Assembly: GCF_014651115.1 (NCBI RefSeq)
Contig: NZ_BMWG01000002.1
Location: 669,059-733,058, forward strand
Reading direction: 5' to 3'
DNA length: 64,000 nucleotides
Source: Streptomyces inusitatus
GTDB taxonomy: Bacteria; Actinomycetota; Actinomycetes; Streptomycetales; Streptomycetaceae
The position numbers and the translations under genes are program-made. Shown piece after piece: positions 8,282 through 17,774 of this stretch. Numbering within the stretch: the stretch's first letter is position 1; the number at the start of each line of letters is the position of its first letter. Below the pieces are notes generated by a model. The model worked only from the letters and a program-made list of their open reading frames with translations, had not been told where the DNA came from and ran no database searches.

Positions 8282-8298
8282 TCTGACACTGCGTCAGA
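8282..8298. promoter_or_regulatory. TCTGAC-N5-GTCAGA operator, copy 2
   Basis: TCTGAC-ACTGC-GTCAGA is a perfect 6-bp inverted repeat 44 bp upstream of the ALDH start, flanked by outer ATCTG/CAGAT repeats. Half-sites and spacing match the site at 1125-1141. The regulator is not identified; KstR has a different consensus. Confidence 0.6.
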
Positions 8299-8384
8299 AC
8301 AGATATCACCTCCCAAGGCGACGGGCAATGCCCCCGGCGGCGACAGTAAGCGGGGGCTTACCCTCCGGATAATCGCCCGGCGGC

Positions 8385-8560
8385 CGGTAGAGTGGGCAGG
8401 TCGTCATCACACCCGTACGGGGGGAAGCCGGTGCGAATCCGGCGCTGACCCGCAGCCGTGAGCCGTTCCCCGACCCGTCGGAAGCGGCGAGCCGGAATGC
8501 TCCGTACGCGACCGTGAACGGCTCGCGCCACCGGCGGCCCGCCGGTGACCGGCACCGTCG
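8385..8560 (+). ncRNA. Cobalamin riboswitch
   Basis: The conserved cobalamin-aptamer core is plain: GAAGCCGGTGCGAATCCGGC at 8424-8443, followed by GCTGACCCGCAGCCGTGAG. A stem of the P4-P6 type and GC-rich peripheral stems follow to about 8560. It lies about 75 bp upstream of a five-gene ECF operon. Binding of adenosylcobalamin normally lowers expression of downstream uptake genes. The boundaries are estimates. Confidence 0.92.
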
Positions 8561-8635
8561 AGGAATACGGAACCGGAGCCCTGGTGCCTTGAGCGTGCCC
8601 GTGCCCGGCTCCCGCAGGAGAGGCCAGCCCCGCCC

Positions 8636-9856
8636 ATGACCACCGTTCGCCGCCGCGGCGCCGCAGCGCTCGCCGTCTCCGCCGTCCTCGGTGTGGCCAT
8701 CGCCTCCGCCGCCGTGCCCGCCGCCGTCGCCGCGCCCACCCCCTCGCCCTCCCCCGCGCTCCCCGCCGGTCTGTACGGCACGGGCGACCCGACCTACGAC
8801 GGCGTCTGGCGGCAGTCCCTGGCGCTGCTCGCGCAGGACACCGCCGGGGTGAAGCCCGCGGACAAGGCCGTCGAGTGGCTCACCGGCCAGCAGTGCGACA
8901 GCGGCGGCTTCCTCTCGTACCGCGCGGACACCGCCGCCCCCTGCGCCGCGAAACTGCCGCTGGACTCCAACGCCACGGCGGCGGCCGTACAGGCGCTCGC
9001 CGCGCTCGGCGGACAGGACAAGGCCGTGGAGAAGTCCGTGGACTGGCTGACCTCGGTGCAGAACGCCGACGGCGGCTGGGGCTACAACCCCGGCGGGGCC
9101 AGCGACGCCAACTCCACCTCCATCGCGATCGGCGCGCTCGCGGCGGCCGGGGCCAAGCCCGCCGAGGTGACCTCGAAGGACGGGAAGTCCCCGTACGACG
9201 CGCTGCTGACCTTCGCCACACCGTGCGACAGCAAGGAGCGCGGGGCCTTCGTCTTCCAGCCGAAGCAGCCCGGGATCGTCGCCGACTCCACCGCCGCCGC
9301 CGTGGTCGGCGCGAAGGGCCAGGGCCTGGTCGTGAAGGCCGGACCGAAGGACTCCGGCGGTACCGTCTGCGAGCCCGCCAAGACGATCGAGGGCGCGGCC
9401 CACAACGGCGCGGCCTACCTCGCGACCGCGCTCGCCAAGACCGGCCATCTCCTCACCCCGCCGATGCCCGGCTCCACCGACCCGGCCGAGAAGCCGGACT
9501 ACGGCAACACCGCCGACGCGGTGGTCGCACTGACCGCCCAGGGCATGACCGAGCAGGCGAAGAAGCCGCTGGCCTGGCTGGAGTCGAACGCGGCGGACTG
9601 GGCGAAGGAGTCGGGCCCGGCGGCGTACGCGCAGCTCATCCTCGCCGCCGACGCCGCCGGGACCGACCCGGCGGACTTCGGCGGGACCGACCTGGTGGCG
9701 AGCCTCAACGCGACGGGCCCGGAGCCCCAGGCCGAGAAGAAGCCCGCCGAGGACTCCGGCACCGACGCCGGCACCTGGTGGTTCATCGGCGCGTTCTTCG
9801 CGGCGGCGGTCGGCGTGGGCGTGCTGTTCGGCGGCCGTCGCAAGTCCCAGCGGTGA
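8636..9856 (+). CDS. Surface alpha-toroid protein, putative cobalamin binder
   Basis: This 406-residue exported protein has a signal peptide (about 1-34), a prenyltransferase/squalene-oxidase-repeat toroid (AVEWLTGQQCDSGGF, SVDWLTSVQNADGGWGYN, ending near 360), and a C-terminal membrane span with basic tail (WWFIGAFFAAAVGVGVLFGG, RRKSQR). It is therefore tethered to the outer face of the membrane. The same alpha6/alpha6 fold forms the B12-binding domain of animal transcobalamin and intrinsic factor. Placement directly behind a cobalamin riboswitch and ahead of ECF genes suggests it captures cobalamin; this is inference. GTGA overlap with the next gene. Confidence 0.8.
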   Translation: MTTVRRRGAAALAVSAVLGVAIASAAVPAAVAAPTPSPSPALPAGLYGTGDPTYDGVWRQSLALLAQDTAGVKPADKAVEWLTGQQCDSGGFLSYRADTAAPCAAKLPLDSNATAAAVQALAALGGQDKAVEKSVDWLTSVQNADGGWGYNPGGASDANSTSIAIGALAAAGAKPAEVTSKDGKSPYDALLTFATPCDSKERGAFVFQPKQPGIVADSTAAAVVGAKGQGLVVKAGPKDSGGTVCEPAKTIEGAAHNGAAYLATALAKTGHLLTPPMPGSTDPAEKPDYGNTADAVVALTAQGMTEQAKKPLAWLESNAADWAKESGPAAYAQLILAADAAGTDPADFGGTDLVASLNATGPEPQAEKKPAEDSGTDAGTWWFIGAFFAAAVGVGVLFGGRRKSQR

Positions 9857-10512
9857 GGCGCGCCCGGCCCCTGGTGTCGTGGGCCCTCGCCGTCGCGGCC
9901 GCGCTGACGCTGCTCGGCGCGGGACCGGCACAGGCGGCGGGCTACCGCTACTGGTCGTTCTGGCAGGGCGACGGCACGGCCTGGACGTACGCGACCGAGG
10001 GCCCCGCCTCGGCCCGACCGGCCGACGGCTCCGTCAACGGCTTCCGCTTCTCCGTGAGCGAGAACAGCTCGGACTCGGCGCGCCCGCGCCGGGCCCCCGA
10101 CTTCGCCGAGATCTGCGGGACGACCCCCGCCGAGCCCGGCGCCAAGCGCGTCGCCCTGGTCATCGACCCGGGCACCCGCGAGGACGCGCCCGAGGGCGAG
10201 ACCCCGCAGCCGCTCCGCGCCGCCTGCGCCCAGGTGCCCACCGCCGCGACCTCGGCGGACGCCCTGGCCGCGGTGGCGAAGCCGCTCCGCTACAACAGCC
10301 AGGCGCTGCTGTGCGGGATCTCCGGCTACCCGAGGACGGGCTGCGGCGACCAGGTGTCGTCCAGTGAATCCGCCCGGGAGACGGCCTCTCCCGAGCGGGC
10401 CGACGGCGACTCCGACGGCGGCGGCCCGGCCCTGGGCGCGATCGCCGGGGTCTGCGCCGTCGCCCTGCTCGGCGCGGGGGCCCTCTGGCAGTCCCGCCGC
10501 CGCGGCCGATGA
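9853..10512 (+). CDS. SCO2322-type secreted membrane-anchored protein
   Basis: The 219-residue protein has a signal peptide ending near AQAAG, a domain beginning GYRYWSFWQGDGTAWTYATE that characterises the family annotated as SCO2322 in Streptomyces, and a C-terminal membrane span (LGAIAGVCAVALLGAGALW) with an Arg-rich tail. Two cysteine pairs may form disulphides. Start GTG 9853 overlaps the preceding stop (GTGA) and the end overlaps the next gene (ATGA), so it is embedded in the riboswitch operon. It may act with the toroid protein as the second part of an external vitamin receptor. No enzymatic motif seen. Confidence 0.75.
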   Translation: MRRARPLVSWALAVAAALTLLGAGPAQAAGYRYWSFWQGDGTAWTYATEGPASARPADGSVNGFRFSVSENSSDSARPRRAPDFAEICGTTPAEPGAKRVALVIDPGTREDAPEGETPQPLRAACAQVPTAATSADALAAVAKPLRYNSQALLCGISGYPRTGCGDQVSSSESARETASPERADGDSDGGGPALGAIAGVCAVALLGAGALWQSRRRGR

Positions 10513-11663
10513 GCAGCGGAGCGGCCACCGCCCGGTGGGGGCGGTGGCGCGCGCCCGAGGCGGACCGGCGCAACGCGGTCCACCCGGGGGCCTGGTGGCT
10601 CTGGGCGCTGGGCCTGGCGGTCGCCGCCTCCCGGACCACCAACCCCCTGCTGCTCGCGCTCGTCGTCGCCGTGTCGGGCTATGTCGTCTCCGCCCGCCGC
10701 ACCGACGCGCCCTGGGCCCGCTCCTATCTGGCCTTCGTCAAGCTCGGGCTGCTCGTCATCGCCGTACGGGTCCTCTTCTCCACCCTCCTCGGCTCCCCCA
10801 TCCCCGGCTCCCACCTCCTTCTCACCCTCCCCGAGGTCCCGCTGCCCCAGTGGGCGCAGGGCATCCGGATCGGCGGCCCGGTCACCGCCGAGCAGCTCGT
10901 CTTCGCGCTGTACGACGGGGCGAAGCTCGCCGCCCTCCTCATCTGCGTCGGCGCGGCCAACGCCCTCGCCAACCCGGCCCGGCTGCTGAAGTGCCTGCCG
11001 GGCGCGCTGTACGAGGTGGGCGTCGCCGTCGTCGTCGCCATGACCTTCGCGCCGAACATGGTCGCCGACGTCGCCAGACTCCGTACCGCCCGCCGGCTGC
11101 GCGGCCGTCCCACCGGCGGGATCAAGGCCATCGCGCAGATCGGGCTGCCCGTGCTGGAGGGCGCGCTCGAACGCTCCGTGGCCGTCGCCGCCTCGATGGA
11201 CGCGCGGGGGTACGGGCGGAGCGCCGACGTGCCGCGCGCGGTGCGCCGCACCACCACCGTCTGCACCCTGGGCGGGCTCCTCGGGGTGTGCGCCGGGTCC
11301 TACGGGCTGCTCGCGGCCGAGGGCGCGGGGTACGGGCTCCCGCTGCTGGCCGCCGGGCTCGCCGCCGCCGTGGCGGGACTGCGGCTGGGCGGGCGGCGCT
11401 CGCTGCGCACCCGCTACCGTCCCGATCTCTTCGGCGCGCGCTCCTGGCTGGTGGCGGGTTCGGGCGCGGCGGTCGCGGCGCTGATGATCTGGGCCGGTTC
11501 GGTGAACCCCGAGGCGCTGCATCCGTCCGTCGTGCCGCTGGTCGCGCCCGTCCTGCCGCTGTGGCCCGCGCTGGCGGTCGCGGTGGGGCTGCTGCCCGCG
11601 TTCGTCGCGCCCGTGCCCGCCCTCGCACCGGCCGTCACACCCGTACTGAAGGAGTCCTCGTGA
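10509..11663 (+). CDS. ecfT: ECF transporter T component (CbiQ family)
   Basis: This 384-residue membrane protein has N- and C-terminal hydrophobic helices around the cytoplasmic coupling region. The characteristic CbiQ/EcfT segments are visible as LKCLPGALYEVGVAVVVAMT, the arginine-rich coupling helix RLRTARRLRGRP near 195, and LERSVAVAASMDARGYGR. These contact the ATPases in ECF transporters. It overlaps its neighbours on both sides by four nucleotides. The protein is longer than typical EcfT (about 265 residues) because of an extra C-terminal membrane segment set (about 300-384). Confidence 0.9.
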   Translation: MSSGAATARWGRWRAPEADRRNAVHPGAWWLWALGLAVAASRTTNPLLLALVVAVSGYVVSARRTDAPWARSYLAFVKLGLLVIAVRVLFSTLLGSPIPGSHLLLTLPEVPLPQWAQGIRIGGPVTAEQLVFALYDGAKLAALLICVGAANALANPARLLKCLPGALYEVGVAVVVAMTFAPNMVADVARLRTARRLRGRPTGGIKAIAQIGLPVLEGALERSVAVAASMDARGYGRSADVPRAVRRTTTVCTLGGLLGVCAGSYGLLAAEGAGYGLPLLAAGLAAAVAGLRLGGRRSLRTRYRPDLFGARSWLVAGSGAAVAALMIWAGSVNPEALHPSVVPLVAPVLPLWPALAVAVGLLPAFVAPVPALAPAVTPVLKESS

Positions 11664-13351
11664 TCCGGTTCGACGCGGTGTCGGTCACCTACGACGAGGC
11701 GGCGCGGCCCGCGCTCCAGGGCGTCGATCTCACCGTGCCCGAGGGCGAGCTGGTGCTGCTCGTCGGCCCGTCGGGGGTCGGCAAGTCGACTCTGCTGGGC
11801 ACGGTCTCCGGGCTGGTCCCGCACTTCACCGGCGGCACCCTGCGCGGGCGGGTCACCGTGGCAGGCCGGGACACCCGTACCCACCGCCCGCGTGAGCTGG
11901 CCGATGTGGTCGGCACGGTCGGCCAGGACCCGCTGGCGCACTTCGTCACCGACACGGTCGAGGACGAGCTGGCGTACGGCATGGAGTCCCTCGGCCTCGC
12001 CCCCGCCGTGATGCGCCGCCGGGTCGAGGAGACCCTCGATCTGCTCGGGCTGGCGGAGCTGCGCGAGCGTCCGATCGCGACCCTGTCGGGCGGACAGCGG
12101 CAGCGGGTGGCGATCGGCTCGGTCCTCACCCCGCACCCGAAGGTTCTGGTGCTGGACGAGCCGACCTCGGCGCTGGACCCGGCGGCGGCCGAGGAAGTCC
12201 TCGCGGTGCTGCAACGGCTGGTGCACGACCTGGGTACGACGGTGCTGATGGCCGAGCACCGCCTTGAGCGGGTGGTGCAGTACGCGGACCAGGTGATCCT
12301 GCTGCCCGGGCCGGGGCAGGCCCCGGTGCTGGGGACCCCGGCCGAGGTCATGGCCGTGTCGCCGGTGCATCCGCCGGTGGTGGCGCTGGGGCGGCTGGCG
12401 GGCTGGGAGCCGCTGCCGCTGTCGGTGCGGGACGCCCGCCGCCGGGCCGCGGCGCTGCGGGAGCGGCTGGCCGACGTACCCGTACCGCAGCCGACGGCCG
12501 CTCCGGAACCGGTCCTCGCACCGGCACCGGCACCCACGCCCGGCGGTCGGAAGGGATGGTTCCGGCGCTCGTCGGCACCCGCCGCGGTTCCCGCTCCCCC
12601 GGGGGCCACCGCCGCCGTGGACCGTCTCACCGTCCGCAGGGGCCGGATCACCGCCCTCCACGAGGTGGGCCTCACCCTCGCCCCCGGCGAGACCGTCGCG
12701 CTCATGGGCCGTAACGGAGCCGGGAAGTCCACCCTTCTCTCCGCCCTCGTCGGCCTCCTCGAACCCACCTCCGGCACGGTCTCCGTCGGCGGTCTGACCC
12801 CGTACCGCACCGCGCCCGCCGAGCTGATCCGGCGGGTCGGCCTGGTGCCGCAGGAGCCGCGCGATCTGCTGTACGCGGACACCGTGGCCGCCGAGTGCGA
12901 GGCCGCCGACGCCGACGCGAACGCCCCGGCGGGCACCTGCCGCGCCCTGGTGGACGAGCTGCTGCCCGGAGTGCCGGACACCGCCCACCCCCGCGATCTC
13001 TCCGAGGGCCAGCGGCTCGCGCTCGCCCTCGCGCTCGTCCTCACCGGACGCCCCCCGCTGCTGCTGCTCGACGAGCCGACCCGGGGCCTCGACTACGCGG
13101 CGAAGGCCCGGCTGGTCACCGTGTTGCAGGGGCTCGCGGCGAAGGGGCACACCATCGTGCTCGCCACCCACGACGTGGAACTCGCCGCCGAGCTGGCGCA
13201 CCGGGTGGTCATCCTGGCCGACGGCGAGACAGTCGCCGACGGGCCGACCGCCGAGGTCGTGGTCTCCTCGCCCGCCTTCGCCCCCCAGATCGCCAAGATC
13301 CTCGCCCCGCAGCACTGGCTGACCGTCACCCAGGTACGGGAGGCGCTGTGA
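11660..13351 (+). CDS. ecfA: ECF transporter ATPase, two fused ABC domains
   Basis: The 563-residue protein is a head-to-tail fusion of the two ECF ATPases. Domain 1 has Walker A GPSGVGKST (36-44), signature LSGGQRQRVAIG, Walker B VLVLDEPTSALDP and the H-loop histidine in MAEHRLE. An Ala/Pro linker near 275-310 leads to domain 2 with Walker A GRNGAGKST, a weaker signature LSEGQRLALALA and Walker B LLLLDEPTRGLD. GTG 11660 overlaps the ecfT stop. It powers uptake with the T and S components. The degenerate second signature suggests unequal ATP sites. Confidence 0.93.
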   Translation: MIRFDAVSVTYDEAARPALQGVDLTVPEGELVLLVGPSGVGKSTLLGTVSGLVPHFTGGTLRGRVTVAGRDTRTHRPRELADVVGTVGQDPLAHFVTDTVEDELAYGMESLGLAPAVMRRRVEETLDLLGLAELRERPIATLSGGQRQRVAIGSVLTPHPKVLVLDEPTSALDPAAAEEVLAVLQRLVHDLGTTVLMAEHRLERVVQYADQVILLPGPGQAPVLGTPAEVMAVSPVHPPVVALGRLAGWEPLPLSVRDARRRAAALRERLADVPVPQPTAAPEPVLAPAPAPTPGGRKGWFRRSSAPAAVPAPPGATAAVDRLTVRRGRITALHEVGLTLAPGETVALMGRNGAGKSTLLSALVGLLEPTSGTVSVGGLTPYRTAPAELIRRVGLVPQEPRDLLYADTVAAECEAADADANAPAGTCRALVDELLPGVPDTAHPRDLSEGQRLALALALVLTGRPPLLLLDEPTRGLDYAAKARLVTVLQGLAAKGHTIVLATHDVELAAELAHRVVILADGETVADGPTAEVVVSSPAFAPQIAKILAPQHWLTVTQVREAL

Positions 13352-14193
13352 GCCGCTTTACGGAAAAGCCCGCCGCCAGACCCATCAGGCTGGGCCCGCG
13401 CTCCATAGCCGCGCTGGCCCTGGTCAGCGCCGTGGGAGTGATCGCCTTCGGCTGGCCGCTGCTCGCCGACCCCGGCTCCGGGCTGATCGCGCACCGCGCC
13501 GACGCGCCCTGGCTCTTCGCCGCGCTGCTGCCGCTGCTGGTGGCCGTGGTCGTCGCGACGATCGCCGACACCGGGATGGACGCCAAGGCGGTGGCCATGC
13601 TCGGGGTGCTCGCCGCCGTCGGGGCCGCGCTGCGCCCGCTCGGCGCGGGCACTGCGGGCCTGGAGCCCATGTTCTTCCTGATGGTGCTGAGCGGGCGGGT
13701 GCTGGGCCCGGGGTTCGGCTTCGTCCTGGGCTCGGTGACGATGTTCGCGTCCGCGCTGCTCACGGGCGGGGTGGGGCCCTGGATGCCGTTCCAGATGCTG
13801 GCGATGGGCTGGTTCACCATGGGGGCCGGACTGCTGCCGGGCGCGGACCGGATCAGGGGCCGGGCCGAGGTATTGATGCTCGGGGCGTACGGCGTCGTCG
13901 CGGCCTTCGCGTACGGCACGGTGATGAACCTCCAGGGCTGGATCCTCGTCGGCGGGCTCTCCTCCGGGATCTCCTTCCACCCCGGGGACCCGGTCCAGGA
14001 GAACCTGGTCCGCTTCCTCGCCTACTGCCTGGCCACCTCCCTCGGCTGGGACCTGGGGCGCGCGGCGCTCACCCTCGTACTGACGCTCGTCCTCGGGGCC
14101 ACCGTCCTCAAGGCGCTGCGGAGGGCGACCCGGCGGGCCGCCTTCGAGGCGCGGATCACTTTCGAGGACCCCGCGCGGGCCCCCCGCGGGTGA
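13348..14193 (+). CDS. ECF transporter S component
   Basis: This 281-residue membrane protein has about six hydrophobic segments, including the S-component-like stretches LGVLAAVGAALRPLGAG and GFVLGSVTMFASALLTGGVGPW. In ECF systems the S component binds the vitamin and topples in the membrane for transport. GTG 13348 overlaps the ATPase stop (GTGA). The cobalamin riboswitch upstream makes cobalamin or a precursor the likely substrate, although the sequence alone does not reveal specificity. No CbiM/CbiN genes are present, which argues against a cobalt system. Confidence 0.85.
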   Translation: MSRFTEKPAARPIRLGPRSIAALALVSAVGVIAFGWPLLADPGSGLIAHRADAPWLFAALLPLLVAVVVATIADTGMDAKAVAMLGVLAAVGAALRPLGAGTAGLEPMFFLMVLSGRVLGPGFGFVLGSVTMFASALLTGGVGPWMPFQMLAMGWFTMGAGLLPGADRIRGRAEVLMLGAYGVVAAFAYGTVMNLQGWILVGGLSSGISFHPGDPVQENLVRFLAYCLATSLGWDLGRAALTLVLTLVLGATVLKALRRATRRAAFEARITFEDPARAPRG

Positions 14194-14257
14194 GGCGGCC
14201 CACAGGGCTTTGGTCCTCCACTAGGCGGGGCGTAGACATACGGGGGCGGCCGGGGGC

Positions 14258-14298
14258 ACCCGTACCCCCGCCGCCGCTCCCCCGACGGGGGTACGGGT
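14258..14298. terminator. 12-bp perfect hairpin after ECF operon
   Basis: ACCCGTACCCCC (14258-14269) pairs exactly with GGGGGTACGGGT (14287-14298) across a 17-nt loop, about 65 bp past the S-component stop. No T-tract follows, as is common in high-GC terminators. Role inferred from position. Confidence 0.6.
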
Positions 14299-14357
14299 AC
14301 GAGCCCGGCTAGTAGCGGACGCCGTTGCCACCCGCCCGGCGGGCCCGTACAACTGAT

Positions 14358-14485
14358 CAGGTCGCCGGGCACGGCGGCCCGCCCCACCCGCCGCTCGGCG
14401 AGGCAGGGCCGGGCCGGGGCCGTGCCACCGGGCGGACTCCCTCGTACCGACGCGGGGTCCGGCATGCCCGGGTGCGACCGACCTG
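14358..14485 (+). ncRNA. Structured leader of lytic transglycosylase gene
   Basis: CAGGTCG (14358-14364) pairs with CGACCTG (14479-14485), continued by CCGGGC (14365-14370) with GCCCGG (14466-14471) across a bulge. A competing 8-bp helix, GGCACGGC (14368-14375) with GCCGTGCC (14419-14426), shares bases with it. Long-range closing helices and exclusive pairings resemble a cis-regulatory RNA. It lacks the conserved core of the c-di-AMP riboswitch known before some Streptomyces wall hydrolases. Candidate only. Confidence 0.4.
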
Positions 14486-14507
14486 TTCCCGACGTTAGGC
14501 GCTCTCT

Positions 14508-14936
14508 GTGTCCCGCTCCGTCCTCAGCCGTATCTCCCTGCGCCCCCGCACCGCCCTGCTCGGCTCGGCCCTCGTGGCGACCTCCGCCGCGATGGTGCTG
14601 GGTGTGAACGCCCCGTCGGCCTCCGCCGCGCCCACCGCGGCCGAGACCGCCTCCGCGAAGGCGGTCGCAGAGAAGATGATCAATGACAGGGCGCAGTTCG
14701 ACTGCTTCAGCAAGATCGTCACGCACGAGAGCAACTGGGACGTGAACGCGCAGAACCCCTCCAGCGGCGCGTACGGGCTGGTGCAGGCCCTGCCGGCCGG
14801 GAAGATGGCGACGGCCGGCGCGGACTGGAAGACCAACCCCGAGACCCAGATCGAATGGGGTCTCGACTACATGAAGGACCGCTACGGCAGCCCGTGCGCG
14901 GCCTGGACCACCTGGCAGACCCAGGGCTGGTACTGA
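14508..14936 (+). CDS. Secreted lytic transglycosylase
   Basis: This 142-residue protein has a signal peptide (about 1-41, ending ASAA) and a compact transglycosylase domain. The catalytic glutamate lies in FSKIVTHESNWDVNAQNPSS (THESNW), followed by the family motif GAYGLVQALPAGKM and a conserved C-terminal YMKDRYGSPCAAW. It is a short member of the SLT-type lysozyme-like family found in Streptomyces. It cleaves peptidoglycan glycan strands outside the cell, for growth or spore germination. Two cysteines (DCF and SPC) may form a disulphide. The leader at 14358-14485 may regulate it. Confidence 0.88.
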   Translation: MSRSVLSRISLRPRTALLGSALVATSAAMVLGVNAPSASAAPTAAETASAKAVAEKMINDRAQFDCFSKIVTHESNWDVNAQNPSSGAYGLVQALPAGKMATAGADWKTNPETQIEWGLDYMKDRYGSPCAAWTTWQTQGWY

Positions 14937-14976
14937 CCCCTCTGCGGGGTGACCCCGCAGGCTCACCTGCGGGTCC

Positions 14977-16350
<1,374 letters not shown>

Positions 16351-16421
16351 TCACTACCTTTCGGGCGACTTCTGATGGGTCGTCAGAGATGCTGCCGCCC
16401 GTGCCAGAGCTGGAGTTGCCG

Positions 16422-17711
16422 ATGCCCTGCCCCCATCTGCCGGAAGGGTTCGACTTCACCGATCCCGAGCTGCTCGGGACCCGTGTGCCGCACCCCGAGT
16501 TCGCTCTGACGAGACAGACCGCCCCGGTGTCCTGGGTCCCCCAGCGGCGCGGCTCCTCGGGCTTCGACGACGAGGGCTACTGGGCGGTGACCCGGCACGC
16601 GGACGTCAAATACGTCTCCACGCGCCCTGAGCTTTTCTCGTCCTTCCTCAATACGGCGGTCATCCGCTTCAACGAGTCGATCCAGCGCGACCAGATCGAC
16701 GTCCAGCGGCTGATCATGCTCAATATGGACCCGCCGGAGCACACTCGCGTACGGCAGATCGTGCAGCGCGGATTCACCCCGCGCGCGATCGGCTCGCTGC
16801 GGACCGCGCTCCACGACCGCGCCCGGCGGATCGTGGCCTCGGCGCTCGGCGCGGCGGCGGACGGCTCCTTCGACTTCGTCAGCGAGATAGCGGTGGAGCT
16901 GCCGCTCCAGGCCATCGCCGAGCTGATCGGCGTACCGCAGGAGGACCGGGCCCGGATCTTCGAGTGGTCCAACACCATGGCCTCGTACGACGATCCCGAG
17001 TTCGCGGTCACCGAGGCGGCCGGGATCGAGGCGACGGTGGAGTTCCTCTCGTACGCGATGGATCTGGCGGCGGCCCGCAAGAAGTGCCCCGCCCAGGACA
17101 TCGTCAGCCGGCTGGTGGCGGCCGAGGGGGCGGGCAATCTGTCCTCGGACGAGTTCGGGTTCTTCGTGATCCTGCTGGCGGTGGCGGGCAATGAGACCAC
17201 CCGCAACGCGATCACCCATGGGATGCACGCTTTTCTGACCCACCCCGAGCAGTGGGAGCTGTACCGGCGGGAGCGCCCCGAGACGGCGGCGGAGGAGATC
17301 GTGCGCTGGGCCTCGCCCATCGTCTCCTTCCAGCGCACCGCCACCCGGGATCTCACCCTGGGCGGCCGGGAGATCCGCGAGGGGGACCGGGTGGGGCTCT
17401 TCTACTCGTCCGCCAACAACGACCCCGAGGTCTTCGACCGGCCGGAGGTCTTCGACATCACCCGCGACCCCAATCCGCACCTCGGGTTCGGCGGCGGCGG
17501 CCCGCACTTCTGCCTGGGCAAGTCACTCGCGGTGATGGAGATCAATCTGATGTTCGACGCGCTGGCGGACGCGGCGCCGGATCTCCGGCTCGCGGGCGAG
17601 CCGCGCCGGCTGCGCTCGGCCTGGCTGAACGGGATCAAGGAACTCCAGGTCACCAGGGGCGGCGGCCCGAGTGTGCCGAGTGGCGGAATCGGGCGCGCGG
17701 GCGGATCCTGA
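16422..17711 (+). CDS. cyp125: Cytochrome P450, CYP125-like sterol 27-hydroxylase
   Basis: This 429-residue P450 has the oxygen-activation helix AGNETT (255-260), ExxR at E292-R295, and the heme loop HLGFGGGGPHFCLGKS with ligand C364. The N-terminus MPCPHLPEGFDFTDPE and blocks FTPRAIGSLR and ELPLQAIAELIGVP match recalled CYP125 proteins, which oxidise the terminal side-chain carbon of cholesterol or cholestenone. ATG 16422 is preferred to ATG 16389 because it follows TGGAG by six bases and gives the usual CYP125 N-terminus. Redox partners are probably a ferredoxin such as the one at 6533. Confidence 0.85.
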   Translation: MPCPHLPEGFDFTDPELLGTRVPHPEFALTRQTAPVSWVPQRRGSSGFDDEGYWAVTRHADVKYVSTRPELFSSFLNTAVIRFNESIQRDQIDVQRLIMLNMDPPEHTRVRQIVQRGFTPRAIGSLRTALHDRARRIVASALGAAADGSFDFVSEIAVELPLQAIAELIGVPQEDRARIFEWSNTMASYDDPEFAVTEAAGIEATVEFLSYAMDLAAARKKCPAQDIVSRLVAAEGAGNLSSDEFGFFVILLAVAGNETTRNAITHGMHAFLTHPEQWELYRRERPETAAEEIVRWASPIVSFQRTATRDLTLGGREIREGDRVGLFYSSANNDPEVFDRPEVFDITRDPNPHLGFGGGGPHFCLGKSLAVMEINLMFDALADAAPDLRLAGEPRRLRSAWLNGIKELQVTRGGGPSVPSGGIGRAGGS

Positions 17712-17728
17712 CTGAACGCGGCGATCCA

Positions 17729-17765
17729 CCCCAGGGGGTACGGGAACCTTCCGTACCCCCTGGGG
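17729..17765. terminator. 15-bp perfect hairpin, bidirectional
   Basis: CCCCAGGGGGTACGG (17729-17743) pairs exactly with CCGTACCCCCTGGGG (17751-17765) across GAACCTT. It lies between the convergent P450 and GT87/PAP2 genes. Confidence 0.85.
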
Positions 17766-17774
17766 CAGCGCGCG

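Noticed and set aside
10364..13351. Single 995-codon protein covering ecfT and ecfA
   Set aside because: The first 432 codons lie out of frame within ecfT and encode nonsense; the ABC domain begins at GTG 11660 with a 4-nt overlap.
14358..14507. c-di-AMP (ydaO-type) riboswitch before the transglycosylase
   Set aside because: The conserved GGGUGAAU and CCGAAUCCGACAGCU-like core elements are missing; only general long-range pairing is seen, so it is listed as an unclassified leader.
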